A stretch of DNA of 64,000 bases from Brevibacillus migulae (GTDB lineage Bacteria > Bacillota > Bacilli > Brevibacillales > Brevibacillaceae), in assembly GCF_004521915.1 (NCBI RefSeq), contig NZ_SDKD01000002.1, positions 186,862-250,861 on the forward strand. Direction: 5' to 3'. Positions 17,383 to 26,096 of this stretch are shown in pieces. The notes under the pieces are model-generated. The model worked only from the letters and a program-made list of their open reading frames with translations. It ran no database searches and had not been told where the DNA came from. The first letter of the stretch is position 1. Each line of letters opens with the position of its first letter. Both the position numbers and the translations under genes were made by a program.

Positions 17383-17829
17383 TCAGGCCTTCAAATATTT
17401 TTCATAGGGGGTAAGGCTGATTTCCTTCGATTTCAGGTGCGTGATTAAAAATTTATGATCACGTTTGGGAGTTCCCAAGATGTAGCCGCGAATAATCAAT
17501 TCGGTAGTGATGGTGGAAGCTTTCTCCTCCAGCGCGAGCTGTCCGATTTTGCCGGCGATGGTTCGTCGGGCGACATCCCGGAAAAGCTGCGGTACGGGTT
17601 CCACCAATTCATTCAAGAAGGCAAGTGTCTCTTCATTCCAGAGATGCCGAGTCTGATCAATATAATAATCCTGCCAATCCAAATCGGACTTTCCATCATT
17701 TTTCGGCATAGACTTTAAAAACTTGCGAAACATGAAGTAGCCGCCGATGGCAAACAGTCCAACCAGAATGAACATCCAAGCCATGATAAACAGGGAAAAG
17801 CCAAGTGACATATCAGAAGTAGCTGTCAT
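17383..17829 (-). CDS. DUF2621-like membrane-anchored protein, 148 aa
   Basis: An N-terminal transmembrane segment (residues about 9-34) is followed by a soluble helical domain. It contains DWQDYYIDQTRHLW, ELVEPVPQLFRDVARR and IAGKIGQLALEE, then a C-terminal RGYILGTPKRDHKFL. This matches my memory of the DUF2621 family of Bacillales. No biochemical function is known. A GAGGTG site supports ATG 17829. It is separated from its neighbours by its own gaps. Confidence 0.75.
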   Translation of the reverse strand: MTATSDMSLGFSLFIMAWMFILVGLFAIGGYFMFRKFLKSMPKNDGKSDLDWQDYYIDQTRHLWNEETLAFLNELVEPVPQLFRDVARRTIAGKIGQLALEEKASTITTELIIRGYILGTPKRDHKFLITHLKSKEISLTPYEKYLKA

Positions 17830-17925
17830 TGTTCTTATCTACACCTCGTGATCCATAGTTCTTCCACAAACAGTGTAGCCGATTTTTTGCGAAGCAACAA
17901 GAAACGGTTGCATGTTGCAAAAGAA

Positions 17926-17972
17926 AACCGCCATTTTCAACCTTTGTCAACATGACAAAGGTGAATGGCGGT
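17926..17972 (-). terminator. Terminator of the YhfH-like gene
   Basis: Outer arms ACCGCCATT and AATGGCGGT enclose inner arms ACCTTTGTC and GACAAAGGT. On the minus strand the structure is followed by TTTTCTTTT. Confidence 0.85.
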
Positions 17973-17989
17973 AGCAGGAAGTCATTTTG

Positions 17990-18121
17990 TTATTCTTCTT
18001 TCTCATTCATACAGCGTTCACACTCATGCAGGTAGGATTCATGCTGTTCCTCCAGCGTGCATCCACAGTTGACGCAGGTTTTCAGCGGCAGATTACGGTA
18101 AAAGACGGACACTGGTATCAT
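17990..18121 (-). CDS. YhfH-like zinc-ribbon microprotein, 43 aa
   Basis: The product starts MIPVSVFYRNLPLKTC and has two Cys pairs, CVNC and CERC, joined by TLEEQHESYLHE. This is the FRNLP-K-CxxCG...EQHESY...CDRC pattern of YhfH proteins. It probably binds one zinc. The gene has a GGAGGGA site and its own terminator. Function is unknown. Confidence 0.85.
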   Translation of the reverse strand: MIPVSVFYRNLPLKTCVNCGCTLEEQHESYLHECERCMNEKEE

Positions 18122-18349
18122 GGAAATCCCTCCTCGGTTTACTTGTTGTTATTGTATTACAACAATTTAAAAAAATCCACAAATTGTTATGGTACAGAAA
18201 GTGTATTTTTTAGCTTCTCGGGCTTCCATATGGGCAGCCTGAAGGTTTATTCTCTTTCCAAGCGGTGCTACAATGAGTAATATAAGAAGTAAACCGAAAA
18301 ACAGCGGATAGGCAGAGATAGAAATGACAAGGAAAGGAGTTGACCGCTG

Positions 18350-18730
18350 ATGTTCAGACTTGGCCAACGTGTCATACTAGTTTCCGACTCCTTTGAACAG
18401 GGTTATCCGATTGGCGAACATGCGTATTTGATTGGTCGTGACCGGAATCCGGACAGCGCGTTTGAATGGGTCGTTCGCATTCCGAAAATCGATAAGCATT
18501 TTCCGATTGTGGAAGCAGATATTGCCTTGGAGGAGAAATTGCTGGAGCAGGAAGCGGAAAAAGTACAGCGTGAAGCATTGCTCGACCATGCCTTGGCTAC
18601 CCGCAATGAAGCGCTATTTCGCCAGTTGATGGGGATGCAGGAAGAATTGACCGATGAAGAGAATAAAGAAGCTGTCAAAGAAACACCAGAAGAATTTATT
18701 CGCAAGGTAAACATAAAAGCATGGATTTAA
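18350..18730 (+). CDS. IDEAL-domain-like protein, 126 aa
   Basis: The N-terminal half (FRLGQRVILVSDSFEQGYPIG, residues 2-22) is a small beta domain followed by DRNPDSAFEWVVRIP. The C-terminal half has a helix, LLDHALATRNEALFRQLMG (about 77-95), that resembles the IDEAL motif (I/L-D-x-A-L...F...L) of Bacillales. The tail is strongly acidic. The gene may be co-transcribed with the TPR gene 70 bp downstream. The assignment rests on motif resemblance only. Confidence 0.65.
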   Translation: MFRLGQRVILVSDSFEQGYPIGEHAYLIGRDRNPDSAFEWVVRIPKIDKHFPIVEADIALEEKLLEQEAEKVQREALLDHALATRNEALFRQLMGMQEELTDEENKEAVKETPEEFIRKVNIKAWI

Positions 18731-18799
18731 CAGCCGTGAGAAGGTAAGTCGATCAGCTTTCGCTAGATGGGGCTGACTGTTGCGGAAAGTGAGGGTTAC

Positions 18800-19747
18800 A
18801 TGTCCGATTATATCGAGTTTACGAATGAGTTCGGTCACCGGGTCGAGATCTCCCGTGAGGAGTACGAAAAGAAGATCATTCCCTACAATCTGGAAATGTA
18901 TTGGGATGACAAGGATAAATTGCGCCAGTTTGCGATGGAATTGGTGCGGGACCAGTTTCCGCAGCATGCGGCTGTCGCGGCGGACCGGCTGATCGAGCTG
19001 TATGGGCCGATCGAATCTGCGCTCATCTTCCGGGCTGTCGTGCATTTGCAGGCTCGTGAGATTCATGAGGCGAAAGCACTGTTGGAGTCATGCCTGGAGC
19101 GGTTCCCGCATTCAGGAGCGGCCCATACCAATCTGGCCAAAATCTATGCGTTCGAAGGTGATCAGCAAAAAGCGTTTGCGACGCTGGAAGAGGGCTTGCA
19201 GAAAGATCCGAACAATGAAAATGGATTGGATATGTATGTCCAAAGCTTTCAGGCAGCCAATCAGCAAGAGGAGCTGTTCAAACGCTTGGAACAGCTTGCC
19301 CAACACGAAGGGGCATGGCGGCCGCAATTTTTGCTGGGACGCTTGTATTTACAGGAAAATTTGCTGAAGTCGATGCAATGGTATAAGGAAGCCATCGAGC
19401 GTTGTCCGGAAAAAGAGGCGGTCGTCATTGCCGTTACCGGAGAATTGGGACAAGCCGGATATGTATACCAGCTGATTCAGATCGCCGAACAGTATTGGTC
19501 TCCGACGTTCCTCTTCCCGTATTCCGGATTCAATTACGCGAATGCCTTGATGACAACGGATCAAAAAGACAAGGCCTTGGCCATCCTGCGGGACATGCAG
19601 CCGCATGTGGCAGAAGAATACCGTCCGCTGGTGGAGCAATTTGTTAAGAGAATCTCGGCGGATGCCTCAGTCGCTGAGACATCTGCGGAAGCACAGGAAA
19701 AAGAAACAGCCGAAACTGCGAAAAAAACATGGTGGAAGTTCTGGTAA
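18800..19747 (+). CDS. Tetratricopeptide-repeat protein, 315 aa
   Basis: After a leader with YIEFTNEFGHRVEISREEYE, several TPR-like helix pairs follow: HLQAREIHEAKALLESCLE, AHTNLAKIYAFEGDQQKAF, GRLYLQENLLKSMQWYKEA and ANALMTTDQKDKALAILRD. The C-terminus is a low-complexity Ala/Glu stretch ending KKTWWKFW. ATG 18800 follows GAGGG; the in-frame start at 18767 lacks a site. TPR proteins act as protein-binding scaffolds; its partner is unknown. Confidence 0.85.
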   Translation: MSDYIEFTNEFGHRVEISREEYEKKIIPYNLEMYWDDKDKLRQFAMELVRDQFPQHAAVAADRLIELYGPIESALIFRAVVHLQAREIHEAKALLESCLERFPHSGAAHTNLAKIYAFEGDQQKAFATLEEGLQKDPNNENGLDMYVQSFQAANQQEELFKRLEQLAQHEGAWRPQFLLGRLYLQENLLKSMQWYKEAIERCPEKEAVVIAVTGELGQAGYVYQLIQIAEQYWSPTFLFPYSGFNYANALMTTDQKDKALAILRDMQPHVAEEYRPLVEQFVKRISADASVAETSAEAQEKETAETAKKTWWKFW

Positions 19748-19753
19748 ACATGC

Positions 19754-19792
19754 GAGAAAAGGAGTACGCCCGGTACGCGTGCTCCTTTTCTC
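19754..19792. terminator. Bidirectional terminator
   Basis: Perfect 11-bp arms GAGAAAAGGAG and CTCCTTTTCTC lie around a GC-rich loop. It serves both the TPR gene and the converging ABC importer operon. Confidence 0.85.
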
Positions 19793-19795
19793 TAT

Positions 19796-20602
19796 CTATT
19801 TAAACTGGTTGGTCAGCTTTCGCTCAAGGATGGCAACTCCTTGATACATCAGGGTGGCTACGACCGCAATAATCGCGACGCTGACCATGACCAGGGTAAA
19901 ATTGAATACCTGAAAGCCGTAAATGATCAGATAGCCCAAGCCTTGCTTGGAAACCAGGAACTCTCCTACGATCACCCCTACCCAGGAAAGGCCGACATTC
20001 ACCTTCAAGGTAGACACGATCGAGGGGATGGTAGCTGGAAGAATCACCAGCATGAAGATCTGCCATTTGTTTCCGCCAAGCGTTCGGACCACTTTGATAT
20101 AATTTTCGTTTACTTCCTTGAAGCTGGTGTAGATCGTGATCGTGGTAATAATCACGGAGATGGCGCAGGCCATGGCGATGATCGATAGCAACCCGGGACC
20201 CAAGCCGACTATGAGGAGCGGCCCAAGTGCCACTTTTGGCATACTATTGGCGACGACCAGATAAGGGTCGAGCACGCGTGAGAGGAAGGGAGACCACCAG
20301 ATGACAATCGCGATCAAGGTTCCCAAGAGCGTTCCCAGGATAAATCCGATGATCGTTTCGATGACCGTCATGCCAATGTGCGGGAGAATACTGCCGTCTG
20401 CCAGCTGCTGCCAAAAAAGGGCCCACACCTTTGAAGGATAGCTGAACAAAAGGACGTTGATCACACCGATCCGCGCCAGCCATTCCCACAGCAGGAGAAA
20501 GACAACAAAGATGATCAGCTGGGTGAGAATCACATAGATCGTTCGCTTGCGCTCATTGCGGAGGTAGCCTCGGTGGATCCGGTTAATCTCCTCTGGATGC
20601 AT
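19796..20602 (-). CDS. ABC transporter permease, SsuC/TauC/NrtB type, 268 aa
   Basis: Six or so membrane helices and the BPD_transp_1 EAA loop ([20 protein letters not shown], about residues 175-194) identify an importer permease of the nitrate/sulfonate/taurine class. Its start overlaps the end of the ATPase gene by 20 bp, indicating coupled translation. It is the last of three genes in the order binding protein, ATPase, permease. The substrate is undetermined because no catabolic gene accompanies the cluster. Confidence 0.92.
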   Translation of the reverse strand: MHPEEINRIHRGYLRNERKRTIYVILTQLIIFVVFLLLWEWLARIGVINVLLFSYPSKVWALFWQQLADGSILPHIGMTVIETIIGFILGTLLGTLIAIVIWWSPFLSRVLDPYLVVANSMPKVALGPLLIVGLGPGLLSIIAMACAISVIITTITIYTSFKEVNENYIKVVRTLGGNKWQIFMLVILPATIPSIVSTLKVNVGLSWVGVIVGEFLVSKQGLGYLIIYGFQVFNFTLVMVSVAIIAVVATLMYQGVAILERKLTNQFK

Positions 20603-21392
20603 CGGTTAGTCCCTCCATTTCCTTCCATACCTGATTGAACAAATCGGTGAAGCCTTCCTGATTTCTGGCATGAAACGGCAATGGCTCGCGGATTCTCTCA
20701 GGTATGATGATTTCTCGATTGATTCTGCCAGGGTTGCGGGCAAGGATAAACAAGCGATCGCCCATCGCAATGGCCTCCGACAGATCGTGGGTGACGAGGA
20801 TCGCCGTTTTTTTATGACGGCGCAGCGTGGCGACAATCAAATCTTCCAGCTTCAATTTCGTCTGATAGTCCAATGCCGAGAACGGTTCATCCAGCAAGAG
20901 AATTTCAGGCTGGCAGGAAAGTGTGCGTACCAGGGCAACCCGTTGGCGCATGCCGCCAGATAGCTGGTGCGGATACGATTTGCGAAAATCCGCCAGCTCC
21001 ATCTCTTCCAATAAATGAAGGGCATATTCCTCTGTTTCTTGATTGCGAATGCCTTGGATATCCAACCCGAGAAAGATATTTTCCTCGATGCTTCGCCAGT
21101 TGAAGAGGTAATCTTGCTGGAGCATATAACCGACTCGCGGTGAAGTTCCAACGACTTCCTGATTTTCGATCAGCACCTTGCCGGCGGTTGGACGTTCCAA
21201 GCCGGCGATCAAGGAGAGTATCGTTGTCTTGCCGCAGCCGCTCGGTCCGACGAGACAAATGAATTCTCCTTCCTCTACCCGCAAGTCGATGCCTTTGATC
21301 GCCATAAAGGCGCGAGTGGAGGTCACATAGAGATGCGTAACACTACAAAGTTCGATCTTGGCAGGAGAAGAGGAAAGCTGAGTCACTGTCAT
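20583..21392 (-). CDS. ABC transporter ATP-binding protein, SsuB/TauB type, 269 aa
   Basis: Walker [10 protein letters not shown] (about residue 49), the Q-loop YMLQQDYLF, the signature LSGGMRQR, Walker B ILLLDEPF and the switch histidine in LVTHD are all intact. The start ATG shares one base with the preceding stop (TAATG), a classical coupled arrangement. It energises the permease encoded directly downstream. Confidence 0.95.
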   Translation of the reverse strand: MTVTQLSSSPAKIELCSVTHLYVTSTRAFMAIKGIDLRVEEGEFICLVGPSGCGKTTILSLIAGLERPTAGKVLIENQEVVGTSPRVGYMLQQDYLFNWRSIEENIFLGLDIQGIRNQETEEYALHLLEEMELADFRKSYPHQLSGGMRQRVALVRTLSCQPEILLLDEPFSALDYQTKLKLEDLIVATLRRHKKTAILVTHDLSEAIAMGDRLFILARNPGRINREIIIPERIREPLPFHARNQEGFTDLFNQVWKEMEGLTDASRGD

Positions 21393-22387
21393 TACCTCCC
21401 TTCGATTGCTTTTTGGGCAAAGGCGGTGTTGACCAATTTCTGATAATCTGCCCGCTGCTTCAGCTCACCCGCTTCTTCCATGATATTTTGCAGATTGTTC
21501 CATTCCTCTTCATCCAATATGGGGTCGGAGGCAAATGAGCCTTGTTCCAGATAACGCTTCACGGAGCTGGCGAGAATATCTGGCTGAATTTCCTTGAAGT
21601 AAGGGGCGATCACCTTCGCCGTTTCTTCAGGTGGCTGGCTCGCTACCCATTTTTGAGCTTTATGGACCGCATTGGTAAACTTCTGGATCGTTTCCGCATT
21701 TTTATCGATGTAGCTTTTTTTGGTCATAAAGACCGTATAGGGGAGCTTTCCGCTTTCCGTACCGAATGAAGCGACGACATGACCGATGCCATCCTTTTCA
21801 AACTGGGAGGCGGTAGGTTCAAACAACTGTACATAATCACCGGTACCGGAGGCAAAAGCGGAAGAGATATTGGCAAACTCGATATTTTGAATCAGCTGCA
21901 GGTCGTTATGGGGATCGATCTGGTGTTTTTTCAACGTAAATTCCCCAGCCATTTGCGGCATGCCGCCTTTGCGTTGCCCCAAAAAGACGCTGCCTTTCAG
22001 CTGATCCCACAAAAAATTGTCGACTTTTTTGCGGGATACCAAAAAGGTCCCATCGGTTTGGGTAAGCTGGGCAAAGTTGATCACGGGATCAGTCGAGCCT
22101 TGTTGATCGACATAGATGCTCGTTTCCGATCCGACGAGAGCCACATCGATTCCATCGGATAAGAGAGCCGTCATGGTCTTGTCGCCGCCCCAAGTGGTCG
22201 TCAACTCGACCTCCAGCCCTTCTTCCTTGAAGAAGCCTTTTTCAATGGCTACATACTGAGGTGCATAAAAAAGCGAACGGGTTACTTCGCCGATGCGCAC
22301 TTTTTCACTGCCTGATCCTCCACAGCCTGCCAGCAGGGTCATAAACCCCACACTGGCTGCGAGGGCCAGGGTTAGCGCTCGTTTCAT
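21392..22387 (-). CDS. ABC transporter substrate-binding lipoprotein, NMT1/SsuA-like, 331 aa
   Basis: A lipoprotein signal with lipobox LLAGC (Cys near residue 22) precedes an NMT1/THI5-like binding fold: SLFYAPQYVAIEKGFFKEEGL, a typical first motif, then TMTALLSDGIDVALVGSE. This family binds sulfonates, nitrate, thiamine precursors or riboflavin-like ligands. ATG 22387 follows GGGAGGG. No TPP, FMN or SAM riboswitch is visible in the 120 bp upstream, so ligand and regulation remain open. Confidence 0.92.
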   Translation of the reverse strand: MKRALTLALAASVGFMTLLAGCGGSGSEKVRIGEVTRSLFYAPQYVAIEKGFFKEEGLEVELTTTWGGDKTMTALLSDGIDVALVGSETSIYVDQQGSTDPVINFAQLTQTDGTFLVSRKKVDNFLWDQLKGSVFLGQRKGGMPQMAGEFTLKKHQIDPHNDLQLIQNIEFANISSAFASGTGDYVQLFEPTASQFEKDGIGHVVASFGTESGKLPYTVFMTKKSYIDKNAETIQKFTNAVHKAQKWVASQPPEETAKVIAPYFKEIQPDILASSVKRYLEQGSFASDPILDEEEWNNLQNIMEEAGELKQRADYQKLVNTAFAQKAIEGR

Positions 22388-22509
22388 TGATATCCCTCCC
22401 AGGCGATTTCGTCTGATGTAACGTATGCGCCCACAAAAAAAAGGGTGAATGCCTAGCACATAGAAAAGTGTGACTTGAAAAACCTGTAAATTGAGGTGAA
22501 TGTTAGATT

Positions 22510-23460
22510 ATGATCATTACTTTTTTGGGAACCGGCTCAGGAGCCCCCACCACCAAGCGAAATGTCAGCGGAATTGCTCTGCGATTTACCCAGCGTGCCA
22601 AGTGGTGGCTGTTTGATTGCGGGGAAGGCACGCAGCATCAGATCTTGCGTGCACCGGTCAAGCTGAGCCAATTGGAGAAAATCTTCATCACGCATCTGCA
22701 CGGCGATCATCTCTATGGCTTGATCGGTCTCTTGGCCAGCCGTTCGCTGCGCGGAGGCGGGGAATCCGCGGTAGAATTGTATGGGCCACCTGGGATCAAG
22801 GAATATGTGGAGGGAATTATGGCGGTCAGCCCGGTCCATTTGCAGTACAAGCTCTCGATTCATATCGTGTCGCCGGGCGTTGTTTTTGAAGACGAGGAGA
22901 TGATCGTCAGGGCAGCTCCTGTAGCGCATCGTGTCCCTGCGTATGCGTATGCTGTGGAGGAAAAAGCGCGACCGGGCGCGTTCCGCGTGGATTTGGCGGT
23001 GCAAGCAGGAATTCCGGCTGGTCCGCTTTTTGGACAGTTGAAAAAAGGGGAGAGCGTCACGCTGCCGGATGGGCGGGTAGTCTGCGGACGGGATTTTGTC
23101 GGGCCGGACATTCCCGGACGCAAAGTGGTGTACAGTGGAGATACGGGTCCCTGCCAGGCGATCATTGAGCTTGCGGCCGATGCGGACGTATTGATTCATG
23201 AAGCGACCTACGCCCATGTGGAGGCTGATTTGGCGAGACGAGCAGGGCACTCTACAGCACGCGAAGCCGCACAGGCAGCAAAACAGGCGAATGTAAACCA
23301 GCTCTTGTTGACGCATTTCAGTCCGCGCTATGAAAGTGACGAAGGGCTCTCCATGGAAGACTTGCTGGCAGAGGCAAGGGAAGTCTTTCCCGAGACGGAG
23401 CTGGCGGAGGACTTTTCCAGCCATGAGGTCAAGCGGATGCGCCAATTGATAGGAGAATAG
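22510..23460 (+). CDS. rnz: Ribonuclease Z, 316 aa
   Basis: tRNase Z matures the 3' end of tRNAs that lack an encoded CCA. The metallo-beta-lactamase motif HLHGDH (His62, His64, Asp66, His67) and the later YSGDTGPC, HEATYAH and LLTHFSPRY segments supply the zinc ligands and the PxKxRN-type surface region. Length is that of the bacterial dimeric enzyme. The reading frame is closed by a stop shortly upstream, so ATG 22510 is the first possible ATG. Confidence 0.97.
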   Translation: MIITFLGTGSGAPTTKRNVSGIALRFTQRAKWWLFDCGEGTQHQILRAPVKLSQLEKIFITHLHGDHLYGLIGLLASRSLRGGGESAVELYGPPGIKEYVEGIMAVSPVHLQYKLSIHIVSPGVVFEDEEMIVRAAPVAHRVPAYAYAVEEKARPGAFRVDLAVQAGIPAGPLFGQLKKGESVTLPDGRVVCGRDFVGPDIPGRKVVYSGDTGPCQAIIELAADADVLIHEATYAHVEADLARRAGHSTAREAAQAAKQANVNQLLLTHFSPRYESDEGLSMEDLLAEAREVFPETELAEDFSSHEVKRMRQLIGE

Positions 23461-23503
23461 GCGCAAAACCTGCTATAATGGAGAGACGAATCGCGACAAC
23501 CGC

Positions 23504-23536
23504 AAAATAAAAACCCACACGGTTCACCCGTGCAGG
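23504..23536 (-). terminator. Terminator of the 104-aa hypothetical gene
   Basis: On the minus strand CCTGCACGG and CCGTGTGGG (one G-T pair) form a stem, followed by TTTTTATTTT. It lies between converging genes and may also stop rnz transcripts. Confidence 0.85.
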
Positions 23537-23541
23537 TCAGG

Positions 23542-23856
23542 TTAGGCATGTATCTTGGTATCCACGTCCTGCTGGATGCGAAACCAGATGTTGAGATCGT
23601 TGATGATGCTCGCCAGATCGTGAATGTCGTTGACCAATTGGCAGGCTGTCGGGAAGTCATCTTCGTCAGACAGCTGTGCCTGCTTGCGATTGATTTGATC
23701 TTCTAGTTGGATGATTCGGTCAGGAATGGCTGAGCGAATTTCCTCCCATTCCAGCAAAATAAGGCTTTGCTCGTCTGCCGTATATTCTTCCCATCTGTAG
23801 GGAAGCTCCGGGAGGCGAATGCCCAGACGATCATCATAAATGAATTGGTACCGCAC
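23542..23856 (-). CDS. Conserved hypothetical protein, 104 aa
   Basis: I do not recognise it. It is acidic, with an aromatic N-terminal region (YQFIYDDRLGIRLPELPYRWEE within residues 3-25) and two long predicted helices with heptad character (about 40-100). It has no cysteine cluster or signal peptide. Translation probably begins at GTG 23856 after GGAGAGGAG. It has a dedicated terminator. Confidence 0.7.
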   Translation of the reverse strand: MRYQFIYDDRLGIRLPELPYRWEEYTADEQSLILLEWEEIRSAIPDRIIQLEDQINRKQAQLSDEDDFPTACQLVNDIHDLASIINDLNIWFRIQQDVDTKIHA

Positions 23857-23948
23857 GTTGCTCCTCTCCTCTCCCTACCATCATATCAAAAAACGAGCGG
23901 GGATGAGTATACTACAGCTTTCCAAATTTACACCTGGGAGCGTACGCC

Positions 23949-24401
23949 ATGTCACAAAAAAGATTGTTAATCGATGCTGATGCTTGTCCCAAGCAAGCTC
24001 TTGCGGTTGCCCAACAGCTGTCCGGGCAATATGGATGGATATGCATGACGTATGCCAGCTTCAATCATCAGCTTTCGGGGCCGCACCATATCACGGTGGA
24101 TGCGGAGCCGCAGGCAGTCGATATGAAAATCACCAACGATGTTCGGCCAGGAGATATTGTGGTCACACAAGACATCGGTTTGGCTGCGATGATCCTGGGG
24201 AAACAGGCAAAGGCGCTTACGCCTCATGGCTTCATCTTTGATCAAGAAAACATCGTTTTTCAGTTAGAAGTGCGAAACGAAAAAGCACGCTACCGTCGGG
24301 GAGGCGGCAGGACAAAAGGACCTGCTGCGCGGACAGCGGAGGATGACAGACGATTTGCTGAATCCCTGCGGCAGCTGATGGCAAAGGAGGAGAAGACCTA
24401 G
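23949..24401 (+). CDS. YaiI/YqxD family (DUF188) protein, 150 aa
   Basis: Its landmarks are LLIDADACPKQ at the N-terminus, NDVRPGDIVVTQDIGLA in the centre and the basic GGGRTKGPAART near the end. These are diagnostic for UPF0178/DUF188, related to PIN-like folds with conserved aspartates. The biochemical role is unsettled. Its stop codon is immediately followed by the PAP2 start codon, so the two are co-translated. Confidence 0.93.
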   Translation: MSQKRLLIDADACPKQALAVAQQLSGQYGWICMTYASFNHQLSGPHHITVDAEPQAVDMKITNDVRPGDIVVTQDIGLAAMILGKQAKALTPHGFIFDQENIVFQLEVRNEKARYRRGGGRTKGPAARTAEDDRRFAESLRQLMAKEEKT

Positions 24402-25067
24402 ATGCAGTTCGGACCAGCAAAATCTCCTGAGCGCTCCTTGTTATGGGCGGCTCTTTTGTTTGCGGTTGGAGCGATGCTTGTCATCGCTTATCTGACGGGC
24501 GGATTTGCAATTTTCGATCAGCAGGCATTTGCTTGGATGGCCTTGATCCGTACCGAGTGGCTAACATCCTTCATGAGTGCCCTTACCCATTTGGGAGGTT
24601 CGGAAGGCTTGATTCCGATCGGCGTTTTGCTCGTTGCGCTTGCGATATGGAAAAGGACGCGAATGGAAGCCATGTTTCTGCTGATGGCCTTGTTGGGAGC
24701 GGAAATTTTGAATGAGCTTGCCAAACTAATCTTTGATCGCCCGCGCCCGGCAGACGGAAATTTGATCGAGCTTCCTTCTTCTTATTCCATGCCGAGTGGC
24801 CATGCGATGATCAGCAGTGCGCTATATATCATGCTGGCTTACCAGATCAAACGAAATGACAAGCAAGCGGGTGCAAGCTGGATCGTAGCATTCTTGTATG
24901 TGTTGGTCATCGGCGTTAGTCTTAGCCGTGTTTACCTCGGTGTCCACTATTTCAGCGATATCGCCGTTGGAGCAGCATTTGGGCTATCTTGGTACTTTGT
25001 GACCCGTTACGCATACGAAAAGGCGTTGCTCCGGTGGAGAACGCCTATCCATGGGGTTCCGGCATAA
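24402..25067 (+). CDS. PAP2 superfamily membrane phosphatase, 221 aa
   Basis: The three acid-phosphatase motifs are complete: KLIFDRPRP (about 108-116), PSGH (about 130-133) and SRVYLGVHYFSD (about 170-181). Six hydrophobic helices place it in the cytoplasmic membrane. Such enzymes dephosphorylate undecaprenyl pyrophosphate or phosphatidylglycerol phosphate; which one cannot be decided here. The start abuts the DUF188 stop with no gap, with AAAGGAGGAG as ribosome binding site inside the previous gene. Confidence 0.93.
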   Translation: MQFGPAKSPERSLLWAALLFAVGAMLVIAYLTGGFAIFDQQAFAWMALIRTEWLTSFMSALTHLGGSEGLIPIGVLLVALAIWKRTRMEAMFLLMALLGAEILNELAKLIFDRPRPADGNLIELPSSYSMPSGHAMISSALYIMLAYQIKRNDKQAGASWIVAFLYVLVIGVSLSRVYLGVHYFSDIAVGAAFGLSWYFVTRYAYEKALLRWRTPIHGVPA

Positions 25068-25078
25068 GTTCCCCGGCT

Positions 25079-25966
25079 TTATCGTTCAACTTGATACCCA
25101 AATTCTTTCATGAGGCCCAGCCATTTCTCGACGCTGGGTTTTTTCTTTTTCTCTTTTGGCAGGACGATATAGGCAGAGCGTTTGGGCGGTTTGTTGCCAA
25201 CGATCTCGATCTCCTGCAAGGTCCCTGACGCCAGGTCTTGTTTGACAGAGGAGCGGATGACCAGACCGACGCCGACTTTTTCTTTTACCAGATCGATCGC
25301 CAGCTCCGCTTTATCCACCTGCAGTTTGGGGACGTAATTGCTTGGCAATGCTTCGCGTATCCAGTCGTTAAAAGGAGATCCCCACTGCATGTAGATCAAA
25401 GGCAAGCTGGCCAACTCACTCGCATCGATCTGCCCCAGTTTGCTGACGGGGTGATCGGGGGCCCCGATCAGGATGATCTCATCCTCATAGCAGGGGATCA
25501 CTTCGAAATTGGGGAGGGTAGGCGGGATATAGATGATACCGACCTGGACGAGATTATCCATCAAGTACTGCACCACATCTGACGAATGCCCGGTCTTGGT
25601 ACGGATCGCGATTTGCGGATAGCGGGTGTGATATTCCTTGAGGATCGGCTCCAAAATGAACGTCCAGATAGAATTGAGGCTGCCGACCGACAAATAGTCT
25701 TCATAAGGATGGAGGGCGCTCACCTCATTCAATCCTTCATTGGCCAGCTTCAGAATCCGCTCGGCATAGGGGAGGAGCGTGAGGCCGGCTTGGGTAATTT
25801 CCACACTGCGTTTATCGCGAATAAAAAGCGGCTTCCCCACTCGTTCTTCCAGCTGCTTGATGCGCATGGTCACGGTAGATTGGACAAGGTGGAGCATTTC
25901 TGCTGCTTTTGTAAAATTTTTAGTCTGCGCTAATACATAAAACGCGCGTAACTGTTCAAATTCCAT
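25079..25966 (-). CDS. LysR-type transcriptional regulator, 295 aa
   Basis: The N-terminal helix-turn-helix MEFEQLRAFYVLAQTKNFTK-AAEMLHLVQSTVTMRIKQLEE is canonical for LysR. A periplasmic-binding-protein-like effector domain follows (residues about 90-290). It is divergent from an MFS gene 130 bp away, the usual arrangement for a LysR regulator and its target. CysL/CbbR-like sequence character is apparent, but the effector is unknown. It converges on the PAP2 gene with 11 bases between stops. Confidence 0.93.
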   Translation of the reverse strand: MEFEQLRAFYVLAQTKNFTKAAEMLHLVQSTVTMRIKQLEERVGKPLFIRDKRSVEITQAGLTLLPYAERILKLANEGLNEVSALHPYEDYLSVGSLNSIWTFILEPILKEYHTRYPQIAIRTKTGHSSDVVQYLMDNLVQVGIIYIPPTLPNFEVIPCYEDEIILIGAPDHPVSKLGQIDASELASLPLIYMQWGSPFNDWIREALPSNYVPKLQVDKAELAIDLVKEKVGVGLVIRSSVKQDLASGTLQEIEIVGNKPPKRSAYIVLPKEKKKKPSVEKWLGLMKEFGYQVER

Positions 25967-26096
25967 GCTTCTACCGCCTCTTATGCATTTTTTTCATTAC
26001 TGTTTGCAAAAAACATCGTTTCTCAGATTATACCGCTTTCATTAATCTGTTTGTATCTCAAAGAGAGAAGAAGCGAGAAAAAGTGGAGGGAACCAA

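Noticed and set aside
22388..22509. TPP or other riboswitch upstream of the NMT1-type binding protein
   Set aside because: None of the conserved core sequences (for example CTGAGA or ACCTGATCTGG) is present in this interval.
23475..23480. TATAAT as promoter of the DUF188 gene
   Set aside because: No -35 box at the right distance (a TTGATA lies 22 bp away), and the putative transcript would run antisense through the hypothetical gene and its terminator.
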